A stretch of 36,460 nt of DNA. Origin: Ignavibacteria bacterium (GTDB taxonomy: Bacteria > Bacteroidota > Ignavibacteria > Ignavibacteriales > SURF-24). Position 1 is the first letter of the stretch. Each line of letters opens with the position of its first letter. Under the pieces are notes generated by a model. That model was not told where the DNA came from and made no database searches. It saw only the letters and a list, made by a program, of their open reading frames with translations. Both the position numbers and the translations under genes were made by a program. This document shows, in pieces, positions 9,198-17,637 of this stretch. The stretch spans positions 1 through 36,460 of the forward strand of contig JAAXKN010000042.1 of the NCBI GenBank assembly GCA_025612375.1, in the 5' to 3' direction.

Positions 9198-10463
9198 ATG
9201 AACATTAAACTACGTTTAACTGTAATGAATTTCTTCCAGTTTTTCATTTGGGGAAGCTGGCTTTTGACGATTGGTGCCTACTGGTTCCAGACCAAGCACT
9301 GGTCGGGCACAGAATTCGGAGCTATTTTTTCCACCATGGGTATTGCATCGCTGTTCATGCCTGCAATTGCAGGAATTATTGCCGACCGGTGGTTGAATGC
9401 CGAGAAGCTCCTGGGTATTTTTCACCTTTTAGGGGGCATTGTTCTGTTTACCGTTCCTCTTATAAATAATCCGGATACAATGTTCTGGGTGATGCTTTTG
9501 GACATGATGTTTTATATGCCGACAATTGCTCTTGCAATAAGCGTCTCTTATACTTCCTTAAAAAACTCACAGATGGATATAGTAAAAGATTATCCGCCAA
9601 TAAGAGTTTTCGGCACAATCGGGTTTATTGTGGCACTTTGGACCATAAGTCTGAGCGGCTTTGAAACTTCCGCCATGCAGTTTTATGTTGCCTCTGTCTG
9701 TTCAATATTTTTAGGGATTTATTCTTTTACACTTCCCAAATGCCCGCCGCTTGGACACGGAGAAAAGAAATCTTTTTTCGATGCTCTGGGGCTTAATGCA
9801 TTTGCCCTTTTCAAGAACGTTAAGATGGCTTTGTTTTTTATTTTCGCCATGCTCCTTGGAGCGGCTCTTCAGCTTACAAACGCATACGGCGATACATTCC
9901 TGCACGACTTTAACGGAATAGCAGCTTACCAGGATTCACTTGCAGTTAAATACCCTGCAATCATAATGTCGATCTCACAGATCTCCGAGACACTGTTTAT
10001 ACTTGCAATTCCCTTCTTCTTAAAGAAATTCGGGATTAAAAAGGTAATGCTGATAAGCATGGTTGCCTGGGTACTCCGCTTTGGGCTCTTTGCCTACGGG
10101 AACCCAACAGACGGGCTCTGGATGATAATTCTCTCATGCATCATTTACGGAATGGCATTTGATTTCTTCAACATTTCAGGCTCAATTTATGTTGAAACCC
10201 AAAGCACTCCAGAGATCCGCGCAAGCGCGCAGGGCCTGTTTATGATGATGACGAACGGTTTTGGCGCCTTCTTAGGAAGCAGGATAAGCGGAATTGTAAT
10301 TGATAAGTATTTTACGGTTACAACTGCAGACGGCCTTAGCGCATTTGACTGGCACGGGATCTGGATCGCATTCTCTGCCTACGCGCTGGTTGTTGCCATA
10401 TTATTCGCTCTCTTCTTCAAGCACAAGCACGACCCCAATGCCATGGCAGGCGTAAGCCACTAA
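9198..10463 (+). CDS. MFS permease, nucleoside:H+ symporter (NupG-like) family
   Basis: This inner-membrane transporter of about 421 residues has some twelve hydrophobic segments. The start MNIKLRLTVMNFFQFFIWGSW is characteristic of the nucleoside:H+ symporter branch of the major facilitator superfamily, as are GAIFSTMGIASLFMPAIAGI and IADRWLNAEKLLG. The open frame extends upstream to 9051, but those 49 codons start inside the previous gene's terminator hairpin and have no family character, so I place the start at the ATG at 9198. Its ribosome-binding site is weak. The likely role is import of nucleosides or a related solute. No nucleoside catabolism genes adjoin it, so the substrate is not confirmed by context. 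A strong bidirectional terminator follows. Confidence 0.88.
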   Translation: MNIKLRLTVMNFFQFFIWGSWLLTIGAYWFQTKHWSGTEFGAIFSTMGIASLFMPAIAGIIADRWLNAEKLLGIFHLLGGIVLFTVPLINNPDTMFWVMLLDMMFYMPTIALAISVSYTSLKNSQMDIVKDYPPIRVFGTIGFIVALWTISLSGFETSAMQFYVASVCSIFLGIYSFTLPKCPPLGHGEKKSFFDALGLNAFALFKNVKMALFFIFAMLLGAALQLTNAYGDTFLHDFNGIAAYQDSLAVKYPAIIMSISQISETLFILAIPFFLKKFGIKKVMLISMVAWVLRFGLFAYGNPTDGLWMIILSCIIYGMAFDFFNISGSIYVETQSTPEIRASAQGLFMMMTNGFGAFLGSRISGIVIDKYFTVTTADGLSAFDWHGIWIAFSAYALVVAILFALFFKHKHDPNAMAGVSH

Positions 10464-10470
10464 AATTATA

Positions 10471-10504
10471 AGCAGGCCGCATAAAAATATGCGGCCTGCT
10501 TTTG
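10471..10504. terminator. Bidirectional terminator between convergent genes
   Basis: A perfect 13-bp stem AGCAGGCCGCATA/TATGCGGCCTGCT (10471-10483, 10488-10500) with an AAAA loop is flanked by TTTT on the right and by A-rich DNA on the left. It serves the permease on the plus strand and the thioesterase on the minus strand. Confidence 0.88.
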
Positions 10505-10509
10505 AATAA

Positions 10510-10965
10510 TCAAATCTCTTCACCGTTTTTAATTACTTTTACTTCAGTGTCATACGACTTAACCGACTTATAGAATTCTTCCGGAAGAGGCGTGGATTTC
10601 TTTTCCCTGCTGTTTATATGCACCATTACACCGCCTCCTTTTGCAAGAACCTTTCCATTTTTCGCATTTTCCACCAGGTGTTCAAAAGTAAAGCTGGAAT
10701 TTTTAATTGAGCCCACGCGTGTATACACGTTAACTTCATCGTCAAAAAGTGCGGGCTCAATATAGTCGCACTCATTCCGGGCGATTAAGAAAAAATTGTC
10801 GCCCGGCTGCATTTTATTGACGTCCCTGAACTGACCCACTGCCTTCAGGTATTCAATGCGGGCGGTTTCAAAATAGTTAAAGTAAACGGCGTTGTTTACG
10901 ACGCCCAGGAGGTCCACTTCGTGGAACTGTACCCTGAAAGAAATTTTATGATTAAAGCCGTCCAT
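10510..10965 (-). CDS. Acyl-CoA thioesterase, hotdog fold (YbgC/4HBT-like)
   Basis: This 151-residue single-hotdog protein probably hydrolyses acyl-CoA or acyl-ACP thioesters in the cytoplasm. The family signature is FHEVDLLGVVNNAVYFNYFE near 14-33, in which Asp18 sits at the catalytic position of the 4-hydroxybenzoyl-CoA thioesterase group and is followed by the usual NNAVYFNYFETAR helix. The start is the ATG with AAGGAA just upstream. It lies about 100 bp after the threonine aldolase gene on the same strand, separated by a 7-base repeat array (10971-10998). It ends at the bidirectional hairpin shared with the permease. The chain-length preference is unknown. Confidence 0.87.
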   Translation of the reverse strand: MDGFNHKISFRVQFHEVDLLGVVNNAVYFNYFETARIEYLKAVGQFRDVNKMQPGDNFFLIARNECDYIEPALFDDEVNVYTRVGSIKNSSFTFEHLVENAKNGKVLAKGGGVMVHINSREKKSTPLPEEFYKSVKSYDTEVKVIKNGEEI

Positions 10966-10970
10966 ATTTC

Positions 10971-10998
10971 CTTAAGTTTTGAGTTTTGAGTTTTAAGT
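10971..10998. repeat. Tandem heptad repeat, four units
   Basis: CTTAAGT, TTTGAGT, TTTGAGT and TTTAAGT follow one another without gaps. The last three match the last three units of the array at 5011-5052. The array lies immediately upstream of the thioesterase start and could carry or disturb its leader. Confidence 0.8.
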
Positions 10999-11062
10999 TT
11001 AAAACAGTGAAGCGAAGTTCTTCATATTAAAATGAAAAACCCCGCTTCTTTACTAACATAGA

Positions 11063-12094
11063 TCAGGCTAAAACTTCCTGAAGGATTTTTACAGCTTTTT
11101 CTACGTCTTCAAAGCTAGCATCCAGGTGGGTTACTATTCTTACAGAATCGATTTTCCCGCCTGAGATAAGGAGGCCTTTTCCCTTGCATTTTGCAATGAG
11201 TTCGTCCGGTGTCATGGTGCGGGGTTTTACAATTATGATGTTTGTCTGAACTGACGACAGGTCAACTTCAACCTTCGGGTTTTCAGAGAGGCTTTTGGCA
11301 ATTATGCATGCTTTTTCGTGATCTTCTTTCAGGCGTTCAATGTTGTTCTTTAGGGCATAAAGTCCTGCTGCAGCAAGAGAGCCGATCTGTCTCATTCCGC
11401 CGCCCCAGGCTTTGCGTGTCCTGAAAGCCTTTTCAATAAATTCCTTTGGTCCTGCTATAATTGATCCGGCCGGAGCGCCCAGTCCTTTTGAAAGGCAGCA
11501 GGAGACTGAATCAAAATGGCTTGCGTATTCACTTACAGGAATTCCAGTTGCAACCGAGGCGTTCCAGATCCTCGCGCCGTCCAGATGGATATAGAGGTTG
11601 TATTTCCTTGCCAGTTTTTTGAGGGCTATGATGTTTTCAATCGGGTGGATTGTGCCGCCGGCCCTGTTGTGTGTATTCTCAACTTCAATCAGCCTGGATT
11701 TAGGCATATAGTAAGCTGAAACGGGTCTGATCATAGGTTCAACCTGTTCCGGCGTAATAACGCCCTTATTGCCTACGATCGGGAGAATCTGAATGCCGCT
11801 AAGGACGGCGGGTGAACCCGATTCATAGTTAAAGATGTGGGCATCCATTTCGCAGATGACCTCGTCGCCCGGGCTCGTCCAGGTATTAAGGCAGAGCTGG
11901 TTACCCATTGTGCCGCTAGGGACGTAGAGCGCAGCTTCTTTACCCAAAAGTTCAGCCGCATAATTCTGGAGTTTATTTACGGTAGGGTCCTCCTGATAAA
12001 CGTCGTCGCCAACTTCGGCCTCATACATAACCTTGCGCATGGCATCAGTCGGGCGTGTTACCGTGTCGCTTCTAAGATCAATAAATTTGCTCAT
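11063..12094 (-). CDS. ltaE: Low-specificity L-threonine aldolase
   Basis: This 343-residue PLP enzyme (fold type I) cleaves L-threonine or L-allo-threonine to glycine and acetaldehyde. The N-terminus FIDLRSDTVTRPTDAMR and VGDDVYQEDPTVN are classic for the beta-eliminating-lyase/threonine aldolase family. His86 in DAHIFNYESG stacks on the cofactor. Asp172 in IHLDGARIWNAS contacts the pyridine nitrogen, and Lys203 in CCLSKGLGAPAGS is the Schiff-base lysine. A good ribosome-binding site (AAAAGGA) precedes the ATG. The protein is cytoplasmic and probably supplies glycine. It lies upstream of the thioesterase gene, but the repeat array between them leaves cotranscription uncertain. Confidence 0.93.
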   Translation of the reverse strand: MSKFIDLRSDTVTRPTDAMRKVMYEAEVGDDVYQEDPTVNKLQNYAAELLGKEAALYVPSGTMGNQLCLNTWTSPGDEVICEMDAHIFNYESGSPAVLSGIQILPIVGNKGVITPEQVEPMIRPVSAYYMPKSRLIEVENTHNRAGGTIHPIENIIALKKLARKYNLYIHLDGARIWNASVATGIPVSEYASHFDSVSCCLSKGLGAPAGSIIAGPKEFIEKAFRTRKAWGGGMRQIGSLAAAGLYALKNNIERLKEDHEKACIIAKSLSENPKVEVDLSSVQTNIIIVKPRTMTPDELIAKCKGKGLLISGGKIDSVRIVTHLDASFEDVEKAVKILQEVLA

Positions 12095-12154
12095 ATCAAG
12101 TAATTCCTTTTTGTTGTCACAAAATTAGCAATAATAGTTACAGTATAAAAACAC

Positions 12155-12190
12155 AAAAGCCGGCTTATGGAATTCCTTAAGCCGGCTTTT
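12155..12190 (-). terminator. Terminator of the secD-secF transcript
   Basis: AAAAGCCGGCTTA (12155-12167) and TAAGCCGGCTTTT (12178-12190) form a perfect 13-bp stem just after the secF stop. Because of the flanking A and T runs it could stop transcription in both directions. The loop contains GGAATTCC. Confidence 0.85.
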
Positions 12191-12208
12191 TCTTACAATC
12201 AAAACACG

Positions 12209-13348
12209 TTAAAAGTCGATTTTCCCTTTTGTCCTGTTCACATATTCAAGCACTATAGCGCTGGCTACGAATACCGAGGAATATGTTCCGGTAATGATAC
12301 CGAAGAACAGTGTGAATGAGAATGCCCTTAAAACTTCACCGCCGAATATGAGGAGTACCAGAACTGACATCAGCGTAGTACCTCCGGTTAAAACCGTACG
12401 GCTCATAGTTGCGTTAACGGCTTTGTTCATTGCTTCTTCAATTGGCATTGACTTGTGGATTTTGAGATACTCCCTCACACGGTCGAACACGATAACCGTA
12501 TCGTTTACAGAGTAACCGATAAGTGTAAGGAATGCCGCCACCACAGTCAGGTTAATTTCGAGATTAAGCCCCGGAATAACGTTGTATAGTGCCGCATAAA
12601 GTCCCAGAGTAATCAGAACGTCGTGGAAGAGCGCCACAACGGCTCCGAAAGCAAAGATGAACTTAAACCTGAATGCCAGGTAAATAAGGATACCCACCAG
12701 AGAAAGGAAAACAGAGATCAAAGCCTGTGTCTTCAGTTCGTTTCCGACCTTAGGACCGACCTTGTCTTCTTTGAGGACCTGGAATGAGTTACCGGGCATT
12801 TTCTCTTTCAGGTTTTCCTTAATCCATTCAGAGATACCTACACGGACGACCATTTTGGTGTTGGTAGCTTCTTCAGAGAATTTACCTGACTGGTAACCCT
12901 CGGAAAGAAGCTGGTTAACAACTGCATTTGTGGTGTCGGGGTTAGTAAAAGCAAAAGTAACAGAAGTTGCAGTAGTATCAACAATCTGGCGTTTAAGTCC
13001 GGGAAAATCCTTTTCAATCGTCTTGTCGATTCCGCCGATTACACGGGGAAGGATATTCTTCGGGATCTCCTGAATTTCGGTTCTCATCAGTATACCGCTT
13101 GACTGGCCGAAAGTTTTAAGTTCAACCTCGCCAAGGCCTATATTATTTACGTAGTTTCTGACCTGTGATATTTCCACAGGCTTCTGAAACTGCAGGGCGA
13201 TTTCAGTACCACCCTTAAAGTCGATACCGAATATAAGGCCTCTGAATACAACAGCAACGAGACCTATCAAAAAGAACAGGGCGCTGAGGAAGTAGAAAAA
13301 TCTTCTCTTGCCCATAAAGTCTACATCTAAATTATGAAATATCCGCAT
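12209..13348 (-). CDS. secF: Protein-export membrane protein SecF
   Basis: SecF pairs with SecD in the inner membrane and uses the proton gradient to help move preproteins through SecYEG. This 379-residue protein has a first membrane helix at about 16-36 and then the SecF signature GIDFKGGTEIALQF. A periplasmic domain follows, then five more helices beginning near 208. GYSVNDTVIVFDRVREYL is the conserved D5-type motif. It is longer than E. coli SecF (323 residues) because the periplasmic part is larger. The gene has a good ribosome-binding site (AAGGAG) and follows secD by 30 bp, so the two are cotranscribed. A hairpin terminator follows directly. Confidence 0.96.
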   Translation of the reverse strand: MRIFHNLDVDFMGKRRFFYFLSALFFLIGLVAVVFRGLIFGIDFKGGTEIALQFQKPVEISQVRNYVNNIGLGEVELKTFGQSSGILMRTEIQEIPKNILPRVIGGIDKTIEKDFPGLKRQIVDTTATSVTFAFTNPDTTNAVVNQLLSEGYQSGKFSEEATNTKMVVRVGISEWIKENLKEKMPGNSFQVLKEDKVGPKVGNELKTQALISVFLSLVGILIYLAFRFKFIFAFGAVVALFHDVLITLGLYAALYNVIPGLNLEINLTVVAAFLTLIGYSVNDTVIVFDRVREYLKIHKSMPIEEAMNKAVNATMSRTVLTGGTTLMSVLVLLIFGGEVLRAFSFTLFFGIITGTYSSVFVASAIVLEYVNRTKGKIDF

Positions 13349-13378
13349 TTATTTTATTCTCCTTAGAATCCGATTTTA

Positions 13379-15301
13379 TTAACCTATGGAAATTTTAGCG
13401 CCTCTTGCGATCATGAAGTCATAGACCACACGGGCGACGACTAGTGCGCTGAACATACTTACAACGATACCGATCATCAGTGTGAGAGCGAAACCCTGAA
13501 CCGGGCCGCTTCCGCCGAACTGATAGAGTATCAATCCGGTGATGAAAGTGGTAATATTAGAGTCAAGAATAGCGGAATATGAATTAGCAAATCCGCTGTC
13601 AACGGCGGCTTTCAGGGTTTTACCCGTAGCCATTTCCTCTCTGATTCTTTCAAAGATAAGCACGTTAGCGTCAACGGCCATACCCATGGTTAATACGATA
13701 CCGGCGATACCGGGTAAAGTCAGTGTTGCGCTGAAGCCTGCAAGAACACCCATGATAATGAGTATTGTGATGAACAATCCCAGATCTGCAATTGCGCCTG
13801 ATTTCTGGTAATAAATTATCATAAAGATAGCGATGAAGAGGTAACCTATCAGAGCCGAGTTAAGTCCCTGGTAAACAGAGTCTGTACCGAGTGAAGGGCC
13901 AACGATTCTCTCTTCCATAATTTCAACAGGGGCAGGAAGTGCACCGGCCTTAAGAACGATTTCGATGAGCTTAGCTTCATCCATATCTTTCATGCCAGTG
14001 ATCTGTGAACTTCCGTTCGGAATCTTGTTCTGAACCGTAGGAGCCGAGTAAACAAAGTTATCGAGCACGATTGCAATTCTTTTTCCGACGTTTGAGCCTG
14101 TGATGCGTGCCCATTCTCTGGCGCCTTCGGAGTTCATCTGCATTGTAACTTCGGCACCTGAGGTCTGCGGATCGATATTTGCACGGGCCTCAGTAATTGT
14201 TCCGCCTGTAAGTTCAGGGTTTTTATTTACGAGGTAAAGGAGGCGGTATTTGCCACCGTCCTGGCCAGTAATCGGTTTAGCCGAATAAAGGAATTCAACG
14301 TTATCAGGCATTACTTTCTTAACTTCGGGGCGGTTGAGCATCATGTCAAGTTTACCCCTGTCAGATTCCTTTACGTAAGCTTCAGCTGTTTGAGCCTGAG
14401 GAGGAATCATAGCGATAGAGAAGAAAGGATGCTGTTTTGCAAATTCTTCCTTGCTTAACTGCTTCTGTGTAGTGTCTTTCTTTGCAGCTGCAGTCTTGTT
14501 GGCTGCTTTTGTAGAATCGTTCAGTGTTGAGTCGGCAATACCGGTTCCGGCCAAAACCTCGTCAACTTTCTGCATTACCTGAACGGTAAAGTTAGGATCC
14601 TTTAAGAGTTTGAATTCCAGAAGAGCGCTTCCCTGCAGAAGGTGCTTGGCTTCTTCTTCCTTAGCCACGCCAGGCAGCTCAACGATAATTCTGCGGCTGC
14701 CCTGCTTCTGAATGCTGGGTTCCGAAACGCCGTACTGATCGACACGGTTTCTAATAATTTCCATTGCACGGCTTACTGCGTCGTCGGCCTGTTTCCTAAG
14801 ACTAGAGATTATCTCATTATCACTTTCCCTGATCGTGCCGAAGTAGCGGCTCAGTCTTATACCCTTGCTCTGTATATTGCGCGCCAGAACGCTTACGATA
14901 TCGGCGTCACTGGTTCTGACTTCATTTTCAGCTGACTGTAAAGCCTGGCGGAAGTTGGCATCAGGATCCTTGGCAAGTTTTCTGAGCATTTCAGTGGTAT
15001 TTACTTCCATAACCATGTACATACCGCCCTGCAGGTCGAGGCCTAACTTAAGCCTTTTTGCACGGTCCTTAGCGTAGGATGGGTTATTAACCCTGACGCT
15101 GTCTGCAACTGATTCGCCAAGTGCCTGAACTTTGTCTGTGGCGAGTTTGGGGTTTGCGCTGCGTACGCTGTCAATTACGTGCTGTCTGATCTTATCGACC
15201 TTCTTATTGTTCTGGTAATCGGCATATGTGTAATGCAGCAAGTACAAACTCAGTGCAATAGCACCGAGAATGATAAAGAGTCTAAATCTTAGTTCTTTCA
15301 T
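13379..15301 (-). CDS. secD: Protein translocase subunit SecD
   Basis: This 640-residue partner of SecF has a first membrane helix at about 6-24, then LKLGLDLQGGMYMVMEVN, the P1 periplasmic domain with IIRNRVDQYGVSEPSIQKQG, and six helices in the last 200 residues, including the conserved TMGMAVDANVLIFERIREE. A low-complexity Thr/Lys/Ala-rich insert near residue 260-285 (TKAANKTAAAKKDTTQK) breaks the P1 region; long SecD proteins with such inserts are usual in the Bacteroidota/Chlorobi group. A TATAAT hexamer (minus strand, 15331-15326) stands 24 bases before the start, without a convincing -35. No yajC is next to it. Its upstream neighbour is a methyltransferase gene 104 bp away. Confidence 0.96.
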   Translation of the reverse strand: MKELRFRLFIILGAIALSLYLLHYTYADYQNNKKVDKIRQHVIDSVRSANPKLATDKVQALGESVADSVRVNNPSYAKDRAKRLKLGLDLQGGMYMVMEVNTTEMLRKLAKDPDANFRQALQSAENEVRTSDADIVSVLARNIQSKGIRLSRYFGTIRESDNEIISSLRKQADDAVSRAMEIIRNRVDQYGVSEPSIQKQGSRRIIVELPGVAKEEEAKHLLQGSALLEFKLLKDPNFTVQVMQKVDEVLAGTGIADSTLNDSTKAANKTAAAKKDTTQKQLSKEEFAKQHPFFSIAMIPPQAQTAEAYVKESDRGKLDMMLNRPEVKKVMPDNVEFLYSAKPITGQDGGKYRLLYLVNKNPELTGGTITEARANIDPQTSGAEVTMQMNSEGAREWARITGSNVGKRIAIVLDNFVYSAPTVQNKIPNGSSQITGMKDMDEAKLIEIVLKAGALPAPVEIMEERIVGPSLGTDSVYQGLNSALIGYLFIAIFMIIYYQKSGAIADLGLFITILIIMGVLAGFSATLTLPGIAGIVLTMGMAVDANVLIFERIREEMATGKTLKAAVDSGFANSYSAILDSNITTFITGLILYQFGGSGPVQGFALTLMIGIVVSMFSALVVARVVYDFMIARGAKISIG

Positions 15302-15404
15302 AGCTCTGCTGGTTTTTAAAGAAAAATTATAACAAGTACAATTATTTAAGTTGACTAATATATAGGGTTATGCCAAAAAAATCAATTAAAATGAGGAGGT
15401 GCAA

Positions 15405-15968
15405 CTATTTATTGACTTCTGCCTCACCGGCACACCCTACGTCGTAAATTCTGCGTAAATCGAAAATTGCGATTCCATAAGCCACAGCCACATTAAGCGA
15501 CTGCTTAATCCCAAATTGCGGGATTTCGACCGAAAAATCGCACAAATCTATTAAATCCTGTGATACGCCCGTTATCTCGTTACCGACTATAAGGCACAGC
15601 GGAAACTCACTTTCCGGCACGCTGTAGTAAGTACGGCTTTTGCTGGTTTGTTCGAGGGCACAAATTTTAACTCCCTGACTCTTAAGGGCCAGGACGGCCT
15701 CTTTCGGGTCCTTGACGTATTCCCACTTAACGCTTTCCGTTGAGCCTAAGGCAGTCTTAAGGATCTCTTTTTTAGGCGGATGAGGCGTGTAGCCGCAAAG
15801 GAAGAGTTTCTCGATCATGGCGCCGTCGGAGGTTCTGAAAATGGAGCCGACATTATATGTGCTTCTTATGTTATCGAGCAATACATAAACCGGAAGCTTA
15901 TTTACAGTATGAAGTGTATCAAGTGTGCTCCGGTTAACTGAAATTTCATCGTGTGTGAGCTTTTTCAT
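15405..15968 (-). CDS. SPOUT-class (TrmH/SpoU) RNA 2'-O-methyltransferase
   Basis: This 187-residue protein is a single SpoU-type methyltransferase domain. Motif 1 is LLDNIRSTYNVGSIFRTSDG, motif 2 LIVGNEITGVS, and motif 3 IPQFGIKQSLNVAVAYGIAI, which together form the SAM-binding trefoil knot. There is no separate L30e-like RNA-binding domain, so it belongs with the short SpoU proteins that modify tRNA or rRNA. The exact target nucleotide cannot be assigned. Its start is 18 bases downstream of the SMR exporter gene's stop, so the two are probably cotranscribed. No Shine-Dalgarno is evident. Confidence 0.9.
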   Translation of the reverse strand: MKKLTHDEISVNRSTLDTLHTVNKLPVYVLLDNIRSTYNVGSIFRTSDGAMIEKLFLCGYTPHPPKKEILKTALGSTESVKWEYVKDPKEAVLALKSQGVKICALEQTSKSRTYYSVPESEFPLCLIVGNEITGVSQDLIDLCDFSVEIPQFGIKQSLNVAVAYGIAIFDLRRIYDVGCAGEAEVNK

Positions 15969-15986
15969 AATATATATAGATAGAGT

Positions 15987-16307
15987 TTAATTGCTGGAGG
16001 TTAACTTAAGCCCGATTACACCTGAAATAATTATCAAAAGGCAGACTATGCGCAGGATTTCACGGGATTCATTAAAGAACATCATGCCGTAGAAAGCCGT
16101 GCCCGCAGCACCAATGCCCGTCCAAATTACATACGCAGTACCTATAGGAAGATGTTTTGATGCCTGAGAAAGGAAAACAAAACTTAAGATCATCGTAACA
16201 ACCGTAAAAACCGTTGCAAAGGGCTTAGTCAATCCCTCGCTATATTTCAGGCCAATTGCCCAGGAAATCTCAAAAACACTTGCAATCAACAGCATTAACC
16301 AGGCCAT
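15987..16307 (-). CDS. Small multidrug resistance family exporter, SugE/Gdx-like
   Basis: This 106-residue protein has four membrane helices. Glu13 in the first (ASVFEISWAIGLKYSEG) is the essential coupling residue of the SMR family, and the WAIGLKYSEG, LPIGTAYVIWTGIGAAGTA and SGVIGLKLTSS segments are closer to SugE/Gdx guanidinium exporters than to EmrE. It is encoded singly, so a dual-topology homodimer is expected. The ribosome-binding site AAAGGAG lies about 11 bases before the ATG. I looked for a guanidine riboswitch in the 111-bp leader region and did not see the ACGR loops. The role as guanidinium/H+ exchanger is inferred from family similarity. Confidence 0.88.
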   Translation of the reverse strand: MAWLMLLIASVFEISWAIGLKYSEGLTKPFATVFTVVTMILSFVFLSQASKHLPIGTAYVIWTGIGAAGTAFYGMMFFNESREILRIVCLLIIISGVIGLKLTSSN

Positions 16308-16418
16308 TTAAGAAACAACTCCTTTGAAAATTAAAAAGTGCAAAATATAAAGATTTAAGTCAACTATTATTTAATTAGAAATTAAGGGTGAAGTACCCAA
16401 ATACTGACTTTGATGGAA

Positions 16419-17486
16419 TCAGTACCTGGCAGCCAGCTGTCCGCAGGCAGCAGCAATATCATTGCCCTGGGTTTCGCGGATCATGACAGTAATGTTGTTA
16501 TCCCTCAACTGCTGTGCAAAATGCTGAATATCCTTATACGGCGTAGGCTCAAGGCTAGCCGATATGCCGCCGGGATTCATATGAGCAATTGAGTTAAAAG
16601 GAATAATATTGATTTTTGAAGGTATCTTGCCCGAAAGTTTAGCAAGAGCCTTAACATCTTCCTGGCGGTCGTTAATCCCTTTGAGCATTGTATATTCAAA
16701 AGTAATGCGCGTACCGGTCTTTTTGGCAAAGTATTTAATTGCCTCTATATTATCCTTGAGCGGAAATTTGTCATTTATAGGCATAATTGTGCTCCTTATG
16801 TCCTCAAAGCAGCTGTGGAGCGACAAGGCAAGCTTCACCCTGAAGCCTGAGTCTGCCAGTTCTTTAATTTTTGGAGCGATGCCGGAGGTTGAAACAGTAA
16901 TTCTGTTCCGGCTGACCCCCTTGGTCAGTTCGGCAGTAAAGATAGAAAGCGAGCTCAATGTGTTTTTATAGTTTAGCAGGGGTTCACCCATGCCCATATA
17001 TACAATATTTGTAATCCTGTCTTTGCCGTAATCCTTTGCCGCCAGGAGGTACTGGTCCACCACTTCGCCAACGCTCAGGTTTCTCTTATAACCCATAAGT
17101 CCCGTAGCACAGAACTTACAGTCCAAAGGGCAGCCTACCTGAGTCGAGATGCAGAGCGTAGCCCTGTCATCCTCGGGGATGACGACAGATTCTATCTTCC
17201 TTTCGTCAGAAGTCTGAAAAAGATACTTTTTAGTTCCTGTACTGGGAGAATCCTGTACGGTTACAAGTTCCAGTGCCTGAAGCGAGCAGGTTTCAGTAAG
17301 TTTACTCCTGAGATCTTTGGAGAAGTTCTGCATTTCCTCAAAACTGAAAGAAAGGTGGTTATACATCCAGTTAAAGAGCTGTTCTCCGCGGAAAGCCGGT
17401 TCGCCGATCTCCCTGAAATACGCTTTAAGTTCCTCTAAGGTAAGACCTTTAAGCTGATTTTTTATATTAATAATGTTATTTTCCAT
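16419..17486 (-). CDS. rlmN: Dual-specificity 23S rRNA/tRNA adenine-C2 methyltransferase RlmN
   Basis: RlmN is a radical-SAM enzyme that makes 2-methyladenosine at A2503 of 23S rRNA and A37 of some tRNAs. I choose the ATG at 17486 (MENNIINIKNQLKGLTLEEL, 355 residues). The frame stays open for ten more codons to an ATG at 17516, but those residues (MKLGFRIFRV) do not look like the family and may be leader. The cluster motif is CPLDCKFC (Cys119, 123, 126), preceded by CISTQVG (Cys112). GMGEPLLNY and the Ser/Thr-rich VSTSGIAPKI are conserved. The methyl-carrying cysteine is Cys348 in AAACGQLA near the end. It is the most upstream gene of this minus-strand group. Confidence 0.95.
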   Translation of the reverse strand: MENNIINIKNQLKGLTLEELKAYFREIGEPAFRGEQLFNWMYNHLSFSFEEMQNFSKDLRSKLTETCSLQALELVTVQDSPSTGTKKYLFQTSDERKIESVVIPEDDRATLCISTQVGCPLDCKFCATGLMGYKRNLSVGEVVDQYLLAAKDYGKDRITNIVYMGMGEPLLNYKNTLSSLSIFTAELTKGVSRNRITVSTSGIAPKIKELADSGFRVKLALSLHSCFEDIRSTIMPINDKFPLKDNIEAIKYFAKKTGTRITFEYTMLKGINDRQEDVKALAKLSGKIPSKINIIPFNSIAHMNPGGISASLEPTPYKDIQHFAQQLRDNNITVMIRETQGNDIAAACGQLAARY

Positions 17487-17637
17487 GACCCTAAATATAC
17501 GAAAGCCCAGTTTCATTTATGACAGAAAAAAAATGACATAGCCTGCACCTTGGAAAATTAAACACCTGCTCTCCGGATACGGTTCCCTATTGATATAAAG
17601 GACTGCAGTTAGTATTTTTCATTAAAAAGGAGTCACA

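Noticed and set aside
16308-16418. Guanidine riboswitch before the SMR exporter gene
   Set aside because: SugE/Gdx genes often have one, but I found no paired stems with ACGR loops or other conserved element; only an ordinary AT-rich leader with AAAGGAG.
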